Assembly: GCF_021173675.1 (NCBI RefSeq)
Contig: NZ_JAIHON010000013.1
Location: forward strand, 289,390 to 353,389
Direction of reading: 5' to 3'
Origin: Streptomyces lincolnensis
Lineage (GTDB): Bacteria; Actinomycetota; Actinomycetes; Streptomycetales; Streptomycetaceae
DNA length: 64,000 nt
The notes beneath the pieces are model-generated. The model was not told the DNA's origin. It saw only the letters and a program-made list of their open reading frames with translations, and did not search any database. The position numbers were made by a program, and so were the translations under genes. Position 1 is the stretch's first letter; each line of letters starts with the position of its first letter. This document shows positions 1 through 9,651 of the stretch, piece by piece.

Positions 1-716
1 CGCTGCTCCTCGGCGGGATGTGCGTCGACGCGGGCCACGACGGCGCCGCTCAGCACTATCAGCAGATCGCCGCCCGGCTCGCCGCCGACGCCGACGACCG
101 CACCACCCTCGCCATCGCGCTGCGCACCATGGCCGCCCACGCCCACGACCTGAGTCACCACACCCCGGCCGTCCTCAACCTCGCCGAGCAGGCCGCCCGG
201 CACGCCCGCCACGCCCCACCCGCCGTCCGGTCCTACGCCCACGTCCAACTGGCCGTCCTCCAGGCCCACCACGACCGGCGCGCGGCACTGAACTCCCTCG
301 CCCAGGCCGAGAAGCTCTTCACCCGCGCCGACAGCACCCCCGGGCCGTTCAGCAGTTACCCGCCCGGCGCCCTGCATTACCAGCGCGCTTCGACGCTGGC
401 CACCGTCGGAGACCACGGCGCGGCCCTGAAGGCGCTGACCGTCTCCCTGCGGTTGCGCGCACCGGGCGAGCGGCTTCCCGCCGCCCTGACGCGTGCCCGT
501 CTGGCCGAGACCCACCTCCGACTCGGCCACCTCGACCAGGCGCTACCGCACTGGCGGGCCTTCCTCGACGTCTACCCCACCCTCAACTCCCTGCGGGCCA
601 GCCGCTGTCTGACCGCAGCGGCCCGGCATCTCCGCCCCTACCGACGCCACCACGGTGCCGCGGGCGTGCTCGACAGCGTCCACGCGCTCGCCGGAAACCG
701 GAGGAACCTGCCGTAG
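1..716 (+). CDS. C-terminal part of a helical-repeat (TPR-like) protein, 5' end outside window
   Basis: The frame is open from base 3 to the stop at 714-716 and runs off the left edge, so only about 237 C-terminal residues are seen. The visible part is all alpha-helical, rich in Ala, Leu, His and Arg, with helix pairs of TPR-like spacing (for example LGHLDQALPHWRAFL near the end). It resembles the C-terminal half of Streptomyces helix-turn-helix/TPR regulators of the NsdA type, where an N-terminal DNA-binding domain precedes such repeats; that domain, if present, lies off-window. The ATG at base 18 is internal and should not be used as the start. It reads toward the nuo-like operon but ends 55 bases before that operon's likely promoter, so the two look independent. 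Exact function is unknown. Confidence 0.75.
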   Translation, partial: LLLGGMCVDAGHDGAAQHYQQIAARLAADADDRTTLAIALRTMAAHAHDLSHHTPAVLNLAEQAARHARHAPPAVRSYAHVQLAVLQAHHDRRAALNSLAQAEKLFTRADSTPGPFSSYPPGALHYQRASTLATVGDHGAALKALTVSLRLRAPGERLPAALTRARLAETHLRLGHLDQALPHWRAFLDVYPTLNSLRASRCLTAAARHLRPYRRHHGAAGVLDSVHALAGNRRNLP

Positions 717-770
717 CCGCGCCGGCCCCGTCGAGTGCGGCTGCTCGCGGTGTCCTCACGTGTTGCTCCT

Positions 771-810
771 TTCCTGTGCGGGCCGCCCCGTGATATACCC
801 CCAGGGGGTA
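771..810 (+). promoter_or_regulatory. Promoter with CsoR/RicR-type operator ahead of the nuo-like operon
   Basis: A perfect inverted repeat, TACCCCC-A-GGGGGTA, occupies 796-810. It fits the pattern TACCC-N5-GGGTA known for copper-sensing CsoR/RicR repressors (and, similarly, the persulfide sensor CstR). A possible -35 (TTCCTG, 771-776) and -10 (TATACC, 794-799) are separated by 17 bases, so the palindrome overlaps the -10, where a repressor would block polymerase. The first gene of the operon starts 38 bases further on. The palindrome is seen directly; the regulator's identity and the promoter are inferred. Confidence 0.6.
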
Positions 811-848
811 AGGTGGCCCGGGTCTGGAGCGTGGGGAGGTCGGACGGC

Positions 849-1199
849 ATGGACGGATGGCAGCCGATGCTGGTCCTGCTCGGCGTGGTCGGGGCGGGCC
901 TGGCCGCGCTGTACGGACTGGGGCTGTGGCTGGCGGCGGCGCGCACTCCTCTGGAAGCCGGGCCGTTCGCCGGGGGCCTGAAACCCGGCGAGCACGCCGT
1001 GTCGCGGTTCCACGTGCGCTGGTACCCCGTCACCATGATCTTTCTGGCCTTCGACATGGAGATGCTCTTCATGTATCCCTGGGTCAAGGTCGTCTCGGAG
1101 GTGGGCACCACGGCCGTCGTGGAGATGTTCCTCTTTCTCGGCATCCTGTTCGCCGCGGTGGCGTACGCCTGGCGCGAGGGGGCTCTGCGGTGGACCTGA
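849..1199 (+). CDS. nuoA: NADH-quinone oxidoreductase subunit A-like protein (NuoA)
   Basis: 116 residues with three membrane helices (about 8-30, 58-78, 86-108). The second helix carries the NuoA signature: RWYPVTMIFLAFDMEMLF followed by MYPW, matching the family's acidic-residue helix. GGGGAGG at 833-839 sits 9 bases before the ATG, which fixes the start. NuoA is a small membrane subunit at the junction between the peripheral and proton-pumping arms of complex I. The matrix/cytoplasmic loop between helices 1 and 2 normally holds a conserved Glu-Cys-Gly; here the same place reads GPFAGGLKP, so the Cys is missing. First gene of an eight-gene operon; its stop overlaps the next gene by ten bases. 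Function in an intact complex I is doubtful because the operon lacks most peripheral subunits. Confidence 0.9.
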   Translation: MDGWQPMLVLLGVVGAGLAALYGLGLWLAAARTPLEAGPFAGGLKPGEHAVSRFHVRWYPVTMIFLAFDMEMLFMYPWVKVVSEVGTTAVVEMFLFLGILFAAVAYAWREGALRWT

Positions 1200-2518
1200 G
1201 GGCCTTTCTGCGGCGTACGGCGATGAGTCGTCCGGCGGTCCTGGTGGTCACCCTGCCCGGCGCGACGCGACTCCGGCTGGAGGTGGAGGCGGAGCTGCGT
1301 CGGCGGGAGTGGCCGGTGGTGGGAGCTCCGGCCGCGGCGGACCTGCTGGTCGTGTGTGGCGATCCGGCGGCGCAGGGCGCGTGGCCGGAGTGGCTGGACG
1401 ACATCGAGCGGTCGATGCCGGAGCCGGCGGCGCGGGCCGTGATGGGGGAGAGCGCGCGGGTCGGGGGTGCGCTGGATGCGGGGCGGGGGGAGGTGACTGG
1501 CCGGGCGGTGGCTCCGCGGGGGGATGGCGGCCGCCATGAAGACCGTGCCGCGCCCTCCGGAGACGGGCATCACCGGCCTGCTGACCACGCGGAGCACATG
1601 GACCACGCGGAGCACATGGACCACCACGCGAGCCACATGGATCACCAAGACCACAGCCCTGGTGGCCACATGGACCATACGGGCCACATGGACCACGCGG
1701 GCCACGACATGCACGCCATGGCCGACATCGCCGGCCTCCCCATGGCCGAACGCGCCGACGACCGCGACGAGTTGAGGCTGGATCGGCTGCACGTCCCGAT
1801 CGGCCCCGGTCTGACCGACTGGCCGACGGGCCTCATCCTCCGTCTCGCCCTGCAAGGAGACGTCGTCCAAGGAGTCGAGGTCGACCACCTCCCCGTACCG
1901 CCCGCCCATCGCCCGCCCTTCTGGGACGAACCGTGGCTGCGGGCCGCCCGCGGCGAGGAAGTCACCCGGGGCGGCGCGGCGCGCCGGCGCTGTGCCGCGC
2001 ATCTGGACAGTGCCGGACGGCTCCTCGCCGTAGTCGGCTGGGACGACGTCGCCGCGCCATTCCGGCGGCTGCGGGACGAGTTGCTGGCGGGGGCGTCGCG
2101 TACCGAGGTCGCCGGTGAGGTGCACAGGACGGTGCGCCGGGTCGGCCGGTCCCGGGTCCTGCGCTGGTCGATCGCCGGCCTGGGGCGACTTCCGGCGGAC
2201 ACGGCACGGGCGGCCGGGGTGTCCGGGCCGGCGCTGGCCGCGACCGGGGACGCGTACGACCGGCTGCTGATGTGGCTGGGGGAGATCGAACGCGGCCTCG
2301 AAGTCCTGGACGACACACGGCCGTTGGCGCCGGACGACCGGACCGGCCCCCGGGGTCGGCTCGACGGACCTCGGCCGCCCTCGCAGGCGTTGCTCGACGT
2401 CCTGCCCGATCTGCTGACCGGCGTGGAGTTCGCCTGCGCGAGGATCGTCGTGGCCAGCCTGGACCCAGACCTCGACGAACTCGCGCTCGCGCCCGTGACG
2501 GGAGCGGCCCATGCCTGA
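1190..2518 (+). CDS. NuoB/NuoD-like hybrid protein with His/Met-rich insert
   Basis: 442 residues from the GTG at 1190, overlapping nuoA; an ATG at 1223 would give 431. The N-terminus reads like a decayed NuoB: AADLLVVCGDPA, then an ERSMPEPAARAVMG stretch corresponding to NuoB's 'YDQMPEP..VISMG'. None of the cysteines that hold NuoB's N2 iron-sulfur cluster remain. Residues about 130-178 hold a metal-binding-looking insert with five copies of HMDH, 15 His and 7 Met. The C-terminal part (about 320-375; ATGDAYDRLLMWLGEIERGL) resembles the NuoD/hydrogenase large-subunit segment 'GDxYxRxLxRxxEMxxSL'. It sits exactly where nuoB-nuoD sit in normal operons. I infer a docking or sensor piece rather than an electron carrier. 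The NuoB/D kinship is by eye and should be treated as probable. Confidence 0.65.
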   Translation: MDLRAFLRRTAMSRPAVLVVTLPGATRLRLEVEAELRRREWPVVGAPAAADLLVVCGDPAAQGAWPEWLDDIERSMPEPAARAVMGESARVGGALDAGRGEVTGRAVAPRGDGGRHEDRAAPSGDGHHRPADHAEHMDHAEHMDHHASHMDHQDHSPGGHMDHTGHMDHAGHDMHAMADIAGLPMAERADDRDELRLDRLHVPIGPGLTDWPTGLILRLALQGDVVQGVEVDHLPVPPAHRPPFWDEPWLRAARGEEVTRGGAARRRCAAHLDSAGRLLAVVGWDDVAAPFRRLRDELLAGASRTEVAGEVHRTVRRVGRSRVLRWSIAGLGRLPADTARAAGVSGPALAATGDAYDRLLMWLGEIERGLEVLDDTRPLAPDDRTGPRGRLDGPRPPSQALLDVLPDLLTGVEFACARIVVASLDPDLDELALAPVTGAAHA

Positions 2519-3455
2519 GAACGCGCCCGTGTGGGCGATCGTCGTCCTGCCCGTCGCCCTGGCGGTGGCGGCCGTGGTCACCGCGGGATTCGACGCCGTG
2601 CTGTCCGGGGCGGCCGGGCGCGGTCACGCCGGAGGAATCCGTAGGGCGGGGCGGCGGGCGGCGACCCCCGTGCGCGAGGCGCTGCGGCTGCTCGTCCAGC
2701 AGCCCCGCCGTACGACGGCCGCCGACCGGCTGCTGGGACGGCTGGGCGTGGTGCTGGTGCCGGTGGCCGCGGTGCTCGCGGGTGCCGTCCTGCCCTGGGG
2801 CTTCCGGGCCGTGAGCGATCCGTCCGTCGGCGTCGTGTGGTTCAACGCGATGGAGGCGCTGGCCTGGGCCGCGGTGTGGCTGGCGGGCTGGGGGCCGAAC
2901 TCGGCGCTGTCGCTGATCAGCGGCTACCGGTTCCTCGCGCAGGGGCTGGCGTACGAGCTTCCGCACATGTTCGCGCTCACCACCGCCGCGCTCGGTGCAG
3001 AGTCCCTGCGGGTCGGGGACGTGGTCGCGGCCCAGGAGGGCGTGTGGTTCGTGGTGTGGATGCCGGTCGCGTTCGCCGCCTATCTGCTGAGCGCCCTCGC
3101 GATGGCCTTCTGGGGGCCGTTCGCCCATCCGCTCGCGCGGGACGCGGCCGGGGGCGCCGCCGCCGAACTGGCGGGCGTGGACCGGCTGGTGTTCCTCGGC
3201 GGGCGGTGGCTGCTGCTGGTGGTGACCGCGGGCTTCAGCGTGCCGCTGTTCCTGGGCGGCGGCCACGGACCGCTGCTGCCGGGCTGGGCGTGGACGCTGC
3301 TGAAGACGGCGGCCGTGCTGGCCCTGCTGGTGATCCTGCGGCGGGCCCTGCCCGTGCTGCGGATGGAGCGGTACATGGAGGCGGCGTGGATGGTGCTGGT
3401 GCCTCTGACGCTGCTTCAGGCGCTGTTCGTCGCCGTCGTCGTCCTCAACCGATAG
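2511..3455 (+). CDS. nuoH: NADH-quinone oxidoreductase subunit H-like protein (NuoH)
   Basis: 314 residues, about eight membrane helices, slightly shorter than usual NuoH. The family signature is present as AGWGPNSALSLISGYR followed by FLAQGLAYELP (about residues 125-150), matching 'GWxPNxKYSLLGxLRxxAQxxSYE' of complex I subunit 1, including the Glu before the Leu-Pro. NuoH forms the quinone-access chamber at the base of the membrane arm. The ATG overlaps the end of the upstream hybrid gene by eight bases, so translation is probably coupled. No iron-sulfur partner (NuoI) follows, unlike canonical operons where nuoH is followed by nuoI. Confidence 0.9.
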   Translation: MPENAPVWAIVVLPVALAVAAVVTAGFDAVLSGAAGRGHAGGIRRAGRRAATPVREALRLLVQQPRRTTAADRLLGRLGVVLVPVAAVLAGAVLPWGFRAVSDPSVGVVWFNAMEALAWAAVWLAGWGPNSALSLISGYRFLAQGLAYELPHMFALTTAALGAESLRVGDVVAAQEGVWFVVWMPVAFAAYLLSALAMAFWGPFAHPLARDAAGGAAAELAGVDRLVFLGGRWLLLVVTAGFSVPLFLGGGHGPLLPGWAWTLLKTAAVLALLVILRRALPVLRMERYMEAAWMVLVPLTLLQALFVAVVVLNR

Positions 3456-3465
3456 GCGAGAGGCC

Positions 3466-4029
3466 ATGTTTGACGATGTGATCTTCTGGTCCCTGGCCAT
3501 GCTGGCGGTGGCCGCCGGCGTCATGGTGTTCCGGTTCGACTCCATGGCGCGGGCGACGTACGCGCTGCTGCTCTCGCTGCTGTGCGTCGGCGGCGAGGTG
3601 CTGCTCCTGGGGCTCGACTACCTCGGTGTCGTGATCGTGCTGATGATGACCATCGAAATGGCCATCATGGCCGTTTTCATGGTGATGTACATGATGAACC
3701 CGGCCGGGCTCATGCCGATGACCATGATCCACAACAAGAGGGGCGCGGCGGTGATCTGCGCGGTGGTCTTCGCCGCCCTCGCCGCCGGGATCCTCCTCAC
3801 CCCCTGGCCCGCGCGCCGCGGCCGGGCGTCGGCCGATCCGACCATGGATCTCGGCATGTCGCTGATGGGGCCGCAGATGCTCACCATGATGACCCTGGGC
3901 CTCGCCCTGTTCGCCACGATCGTCGTGACCGTCGTCCTGGCCACCCGTCGGGGCCGCTACGACCGGTTCGGCGACGACCTGAAGGCACGCACCGCCGACG
4001 ATCCCGTACGGGGAGGGGTGGGCCGATGA
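3466..4029 (+). CDS. nuoJ: NADH-quinone oxidoreductase subunit J-like protein (NuoJ), Met-rich
   Basis: 187 residues, five predicted membrane helices. It keeps NuoJ layout: helix 3 region with a Gly-rich start, YLGVVIVLMMTIEMAIM, where canonical NuoJ has 'YVGAIMVLFLFVIM'. The protein is strikingly methionine-rich between residues about 55 and 90 (MYMMNPAGLMPMTMIH) and again near 125-145 (MDLGMSLMGPQMLTMM). GAGAGG at 3459-3464 precedes the ATG very closely. NuoJ lies beside NuoA and NuoK in the membrane arm. The excess Met may be structural or may relate to the copper-type operator upstream; that is inference only. Stop overlaps nuoK as ATGA. Confidence 0.88.
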   Translation: MFDDVIFWSLAMLAVAAGVMVFRFDSMARATYALLLSLLCVGGEVLLLGLDYLGVVIVLMMTIEMAIMAVFMVMYMMNPAGLMPMTMIHNKRGAAVICAVVFAALAAGILLTPWPARRGRASADPTMDLGMSLMGPQMLTMMTLGLALFATIVVTVVLATRRGRYDRFGDDLKARTADDPVRGGVGR

Positions 4030-4331
4030 GTCTGGAACTGTTCCTGCTGCTCGCCGCCGCCCTGTTCAGCATCGGCCTGTTCGGCGCGCTCGCCCAGCAG
4101 TCGGTCGTGATGCTGATGATGGGCCTCGAACTGATGCTGGGCGGAGTCATCGTCGGCGCGGCCGCCGTCTGGCACTACATCGCGCCCGATGCCGCCGACG
4201 GACAGGTGCTGGTGGTCCTGGCGGTCACGGTGATGGCGGTGGAGATGGCCGTCGGCTTCGCCGTGGTCACCGCGCTGTTCCGGGCGCGTGAGGTCGACAT
4301 GACCGACATGGCCGCGGAGTTGAAGGAGTGA
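4026..4331 (+). CDS. nuoK: NADH-quinone oxidoreductase subunit K-like protein (NuoK)
   Basis: 101 residues, the usual NuoK length, with three membrane helices. The middle helix carries the family's acidic residue in MLMMGLELMLGGV (canonical 'LMSIELMLNAVN'), and the third helix holds the second one in TVMAVEMAVGFAVV (canonical 'AAAEAAIGLAIL'). Both glutamates are known to be needed for proton translocation in E. coli NuoK, so this subunit looks functional. Start ATG overlaps the nuoJ stop by four bases (ATGA) and the stop overlaps the GTG of nuoL (GTGA). Confidence 0.92.
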   Translation: MSLELFLLLAAALFSIGLFGALAQQSVVMLMMGLELMLGGVIVGAAAVWHYIAPDAADGQVLVVLAVTVMAVEMAVGFAVVTALFRAREVDMTDMAAELKE

Positions 4332-6163
4332 GCGCGCTGCTGTGGGCGCTGGTCGCGCTGCCGCTGACCGTGGGGACGCTGCTCGCGGTCGCCGGCCGCC
4401 CGGCGGACCGGTACGCCCCCGCCCTCGCGGTCGGTACGGCGGTCGCCGCGTTCGGCCTCGCCGTCGCGGTGGCGTTCGGGCACCCGAGGGTCGAGGCGCC
4501 GCTGCTGGAAGGGCTGCCCGCCGGGCTGGCGGTCGACGGGCTGTCGGGCCTCATGGTCGTCACCGTCACGGCGGTGACCGCGGCCGTCCTGCTGTTCGGT
4601 GTCGCGGACATCGGACCGGGCGAGGCACGGGCCCGCTTCTTCGGCCTGATGCTCCTCTTCGGCGGCGCGATGCTCACGACGGTCACCGCGACCACGCTGC
4701 CGGTCCTGCTGATGGCGTGGGAGGTGATGGGCGCGACCTCCTGGGCGCTGATCGGCTACTGGTGGCGCGACCCGGCACGCGGCGACGCCGCCACCACCGC
4801 CTTTCTCACCACCCGCGCCGCCGACCTCGGCCTCTACCTCGCGGCCGGGGCGGCGCTGGCGAGCGGGCAGGGCGGGTCCCTCGCGGATCTCCCGGACGCG
4901 GCGGATCCGTGGCAGGCGGTCATCACCGCCGGCGTGATCGTGGCCGCGCTCGGCAAGTCGGCCCAACTCCCCTTCAGTTTCTGGCTGTCCAGGGCCATGC
5001 AGGGTCCGAGCCCGGTCTCCGCCCTGCTGCACTCGGCGACCATGGTCGTGGCCGGCGCCTATCTGCTGCTGCGCCTGGAACCGCTGCTCGCGCGATCCGG
5101 CTGGGGCGGGCCCGTGGTGGCGTGGACGGGCGCGGTGACGGCCGTACTGCTCGGCCTGGTCGCCGTGGCGCAGACCGACCTCAAGCAGCTGCTCGCCGCC
5201 TCGACCTGTGCCCAGATCGGCTTCATGGTGCTCGCCGCCGGGACCGGCGCGGTCACCGGCGGCACCCTGCAACTCATCGCCCACGCCGCCGCGAAGAGCC
5301 TGGCCTTCCTCGTGGCGGGCGCGTGGCTGACGGCCCTCGGTACCAAGGCGCTGCCCGCCCTGCGCGGCGCGGCCCGACGGCACCGTACGGCCGGGATCAC
5401 CTTCAGTGTGGCGGCCCTGACGCTGGCCGGGGTCCCGCCCCTGTCGCTGTGGGCGGCGAAGGACGTACTGCTCGCCGGAGCCCTTGAGGACAGCGCGGCG
5501 CTCTACGTCGTCGGGCTGACCGGAGCGGTGATCTCCGCGGTCTACAGCGTCAAGGCGCTGTGGTTCGTCTGGCAGCCGGCGCCCGGGGCGGACCGGCGCG
5601 AGGAGCCACCGCCGTACGCGACCCGGCTGCCGCTCGTGCTTCTCGCCGTCGCCTGTCTCGCGCTGACCGTCACCTCCTTCCCGCCCGTGCGGGACGCCGT
5701 CGAGCGGGTGCTCGGGGGCGAGGCGGCGGCCCGACCCGGGCCGCACGCCTGGGAGTTCGCCCTGTCCGGCGCTCTCGCCCTCGCCGCCTCCGCGCTCGTG
5801 TGGATCCGCGGTCCCCACCTTCGCGCCCTCACCGTCCAGACCCAGTGGCTCCACCTGGAGACCGCCGCGCACGTTCTCCTCGTCCGTCCGGTGACGCGTC
5901 TCGCCGACGCCCTCGCCGCCTTCGACGACCGGGTGCTGGACCGTGCCGTCGACGGCGCCGCCCGTGGCTCGGTCCGGCTCGCGCGGTGGACCGACGCCCA
6001 GGTGGAGCGGCTGGTCGACGGGGCCGCGGAGGGCGTGGCGAGCGGGGCGCGGGCGCTCGGCCGCCTGGCGCGCCGGCCGCAGACCGGGCAGCTGCACCAG
6101 TACCTCGCTCAGGCGGTCGCCGCCTTCACCGTCCTCGCCGTCGTCCTCGTCCTCGTGAGGTGA
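4328..6163 (+). CDS. nuoL: NADH-quinone oxidoreductase subunit L-like antiporter subunit (NuoL)
   Basis: 611 residues from a GTG that overlaps the nuoK stop. It has the Mrp/NuoL antiporter fold: MAWEVMGATSWALIG near residue 130, KSAQLPFSFWLSRAMQGPSP with SALLHSATMVVAGAYL at about 210-245, and QTDLKQLLAASTCAQIG near 285. The C-terminus has the feature specific to NuoL: a long amphipathic stretch (about 500-580) followed by QTGQLHQYLAQ and a last membrane helix, that is, the lateral piston-like helix. It is the distal proton-pumping subunit of complex I. Intact in all visible motifs, so the membrane arm seems under purifying selection even though peripheral subunits are missing from this operon. 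Confidence 0.93.
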   Translation: MSALLWALVALPLTVGTLLAVAGRPADRYAPALAVGTAVAAFGLAVAVAFGHPRVEAPLLEGLPAGLAVDGLSGLMVVTVTAVTAAVLLFGVADIGPGEARARFFGLMLLFGGAMLTTVTATTLPVLLMAWEVMGATSWALIGYWWRDPARGDAATTAFLTTRAADLGLYLAAGAALASGQGGSLADLPDAADPWQAVITAGVIVAALGKSAQLPFSFWLSRAMQGPSPVSALLHSATMVVAGAYLLLRLEPLLARSGWGGPVVAWTGAVTAVLLGLVAVAQTDLKQLLAASTCAQIGFMVLAAGTGAVTGGTLQLIAHAAAKSLAFLVAGAWLTALGTKALPALRGAARRHRTAGITFSVAALTLAGVPPLSLWAAKDVLLAGALEDSAALYVVGLTGAVISAVYSVKALWFVWQPAPGADRREEPPPYATRLPLVLLAVACLALTVTSFPPVRDAVERVLGGEAAARPGPHAWEFALSGALALAASALVWIRGPHLRALTVQTQWLHLETAAHVLLVRPVTRLADALAAFDDRVLDRAVDGAARGSVRLARWTDAQVERLVDGAAEGVASGARALGRLARRPQTGQLHQYLAQAVAAFTVLAVVLVLVR

Positions 6164-6168
6164 GAGCC

Positions 6169-7673
<1,505 letters not shown>

Positions 7674-7677
<4 letters not shown>

Positions 7678-9104
7678 ACGAGATGACCGAGATGAACGAG
7701 AACCCCCTCTACCTCCTGCCCGAGGTGCTGCTCGCCGCGTCCGCCGTGCTCGGCCTGCTGCTCGGCGCCTGGCTGCCGCGCCGCCGCCAGTGGCTGACCG
7801 GCGCCCTGGCGGCCGTCGCCTGCACCGCGGGAATCGTGGCCGCCGCGATCGCCGCCGCCGCCCCCGTGAAGACGGTCTTCGGAGACTCCTTCGCCCTCGA
7901 CACACTCACGGCCGGCGCCAGGATCGTCATCCTCGGCGCGACCCTGCTGGTCCTCGCCCTCGCCGCACCGCGCATGCACGCCGACGCACGGGAGACGGAG
8001 TTCTACGTCCTGCTCCAACTCGCCTCCCTCGGCACCCTGATGCTGGCCGGAGCCCAGGACCTGCTCCTCCTCGCCGCCGCCTACCTGCTCGCGAGCGTGC
8101 CCGCCTACGCGCTCGCCGGATTCCGCAAGGACGGCCCCGGCACCGAGGCGGCCCTGAAGTTCTACGTCGTCGGCGCGCTGCTCGGCGTGGTCATGCTCAC
8201 CGGCGTCACCGTCCTCCTCGCCGCCGGGCGGACCACGTCGTACCCCATGCTCCGGACCGAACTCGCCGAAGCCCCGGGCGGGTTGGTGGCGGTCGGCACG
8301 CTCGCCCTGCTCGCCGGTCTGCTGTTCAAGGCCGGCGGCGTGCCCGGCCACTTCTGGGTGCCGGACGCCGTCCAGGGCAGCTCGGGGACGGTGGCCGCCT
8401 TCCTCGCCACCGTCCCCAAGATCGGTGCCCTGGCGGCCTTCTACCGGCTCGCCGCCGTGCCGCTCGCGGACGCGGACCTGCCGTGGGCCGACCTGGTCGC
8501 GGTGCTCGCGGTCGCGTCCATGACCCTGGGCAACCTGGCGGCCTTCTTCCAGCAGGACGTCAAACGGCTGCTCGCCTACTCCACGATCAGCCAGGTCGGC
8601 TACCTCCTGCTCCCGGTGGCCGTCGCCGGACGCACCGACCTCGACCAGCCGGCGCTGCTGTACTACCTGGCCGGGTACGCGCTGACCAACCTCGGCGCCT
8701 TCGCCGTCGTCTGCGCCCTGCCCCGCGCCCACACCCTCGACGACTACCGGGGCCTGGCACGGGCGCACCCGGCCCTGCTCGCCTCGCTCGCCGTGTGTCT
8801 GCTGGGCCTGGTGGGCACGCCCCCGACCGCCGTCTTCCTCGGCAAGCTGGAGGTCTTCAGCGCCGCCTTCGACGGCGGCTACGCCTGGCTCGCGGTGGCC
8901 GCGGCCGTCAACACGGTCGCCTCGCTCTTCTACTACCTGCGCTGGATCGGCCCGGCGTTCCGCACGTCCGAGGCCGTGGGCGAGCAGCGCGTCACGTCGA
9001 GGCCGGCCGCCGTGGTCGCCTACGCGGCGGCCACCGGTTCCGTCGTACTCGGAGTGCTGGGCGGTGTCGTCCTGGACGTGCTGGACGGCCCGCTCGCGCG
9101 CTGA
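7674..9104 (+). CDS. nuoN: NADH-quinone oxidoreductase subunit N-like antiporter subunit (NuoN)
   Basis: 476 residues, about 14 membrane helices. NuoN signatures are clear: ASVPAYALAGFRKDGPGTEAA then LKFYVVGA (about 140-165), LLFKAGGVPGHFWVPDA with VQGSSGTVAAFLA (about 215-245), and FFQQDVKRLLAYSTISQVGY (about 290-310). Last gene of the operon; its ATG overlaps the nuoM stop. N-terminus MNEMTEMNEN is unusually Met/Glu-rich. A weak hairpin follows the stop. With NuoA, H, J, K, L and M this completes a full membrane arm, so the module could pump ions if coupled to a different electron-input protein. Confidence 0.92.
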
Positions 9105-9130
9105 GCCCGGCCGGGCTGCCACGCGGGCTC
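9103..9130. terminator. Weak hairpin after nuoN
   Basis: GAGCCCG at 9103-9109 can pair with CGGGCTC at 9124-9130; the left arm can alternatively fold on itself as AGCCCGGCCGGGCT (9104-9117). It lies between two convergent genes, as expected for a terminator, but has no T-run. Confidence 0.3.
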
Positions 9131-9168
9131 CGCCCTCACCTACCGTCCCGGCACGCGAGGCGCGACGC

Positions 9169-9477
9169 TCACTGCCGCGGCGGGTTCTGCCAGCCGCGCT
9201 GGTGCTGCTGCACCGGCGGCTGGTAGCCCTGCTGCGGCGCGTACTGCGGCGGCGCCGTGGGCTGCGGAGGACGGACGGCGGAACCTCCCTGCGGGCGGGC
9301 CAGGAGACAGGCGACGGCGCCGATCATCAGGCCGATGCCGAGGTGCGAACTCGCCTCCCGGATCTGCATGAACTCGACGCTCTCCACGTCGCTGCGTTCG
9401 GCGATCATCGGCATGGCGAACCCCTGGACGAGGAAGTACAGGCCGAGCACGAGGAAGATCCAACCCAAGACTCTCAT
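9169..9477 (-). CDS. Small membrane protein with Pro/Gln-rich tail
   Basis: 102 residues. Two membrane helices: residues about 2-22 (VLGWIFLVLGLYFLVQGFA) and about 45-62 (HLGIGLMIGAVACLLA). The C-terminal 40 residues are Pro/Gln/Gly-rich and disordered, typical of small actinobacterial membrane proteins of unknown role. ATG at 9477 is the start that gives a proper N-in helix. It is read toward nuoN and divergently from the RHS gene, with about 174 bases between them. No function can be assigned. Confidence 0.65.
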   Translation of the reverse strand: MRVLGWIFLVLGLYFLVQGFAMPMIAERSDVESVEFMQIREASSHLGIGLMIGAVACLLARPQGGSAVRPPQPTAPPQYAPQQGYQPPVQQHQRGWQNPPRQ

Positions 9478-9651
9478 GGCCGGTACCTTACTGGCGCCGT
9501 CGCGGCCGCCCGCACCGTTGCGTTCGCAAGGGGCCGGCCTTGTTCCCACGACACTCCCTGTGCCCCTGGAACCGATTCGCACACCCGTGGCATCCTGAAG
9601 ATCAGTGGGAATCTCTTGAAACCGCCTTGGTACAACGGGGGTTGACAGGCC

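Noticed and set aside
638..2581. A 647-residue minus-strand frame opposite the nuo operon start
   Set aside because: Contains HVVRVVHVARMVHV-type repeats, which are the mirror of the HMDH insert; no start signals, and the plus-strand genes overlap as an operon.
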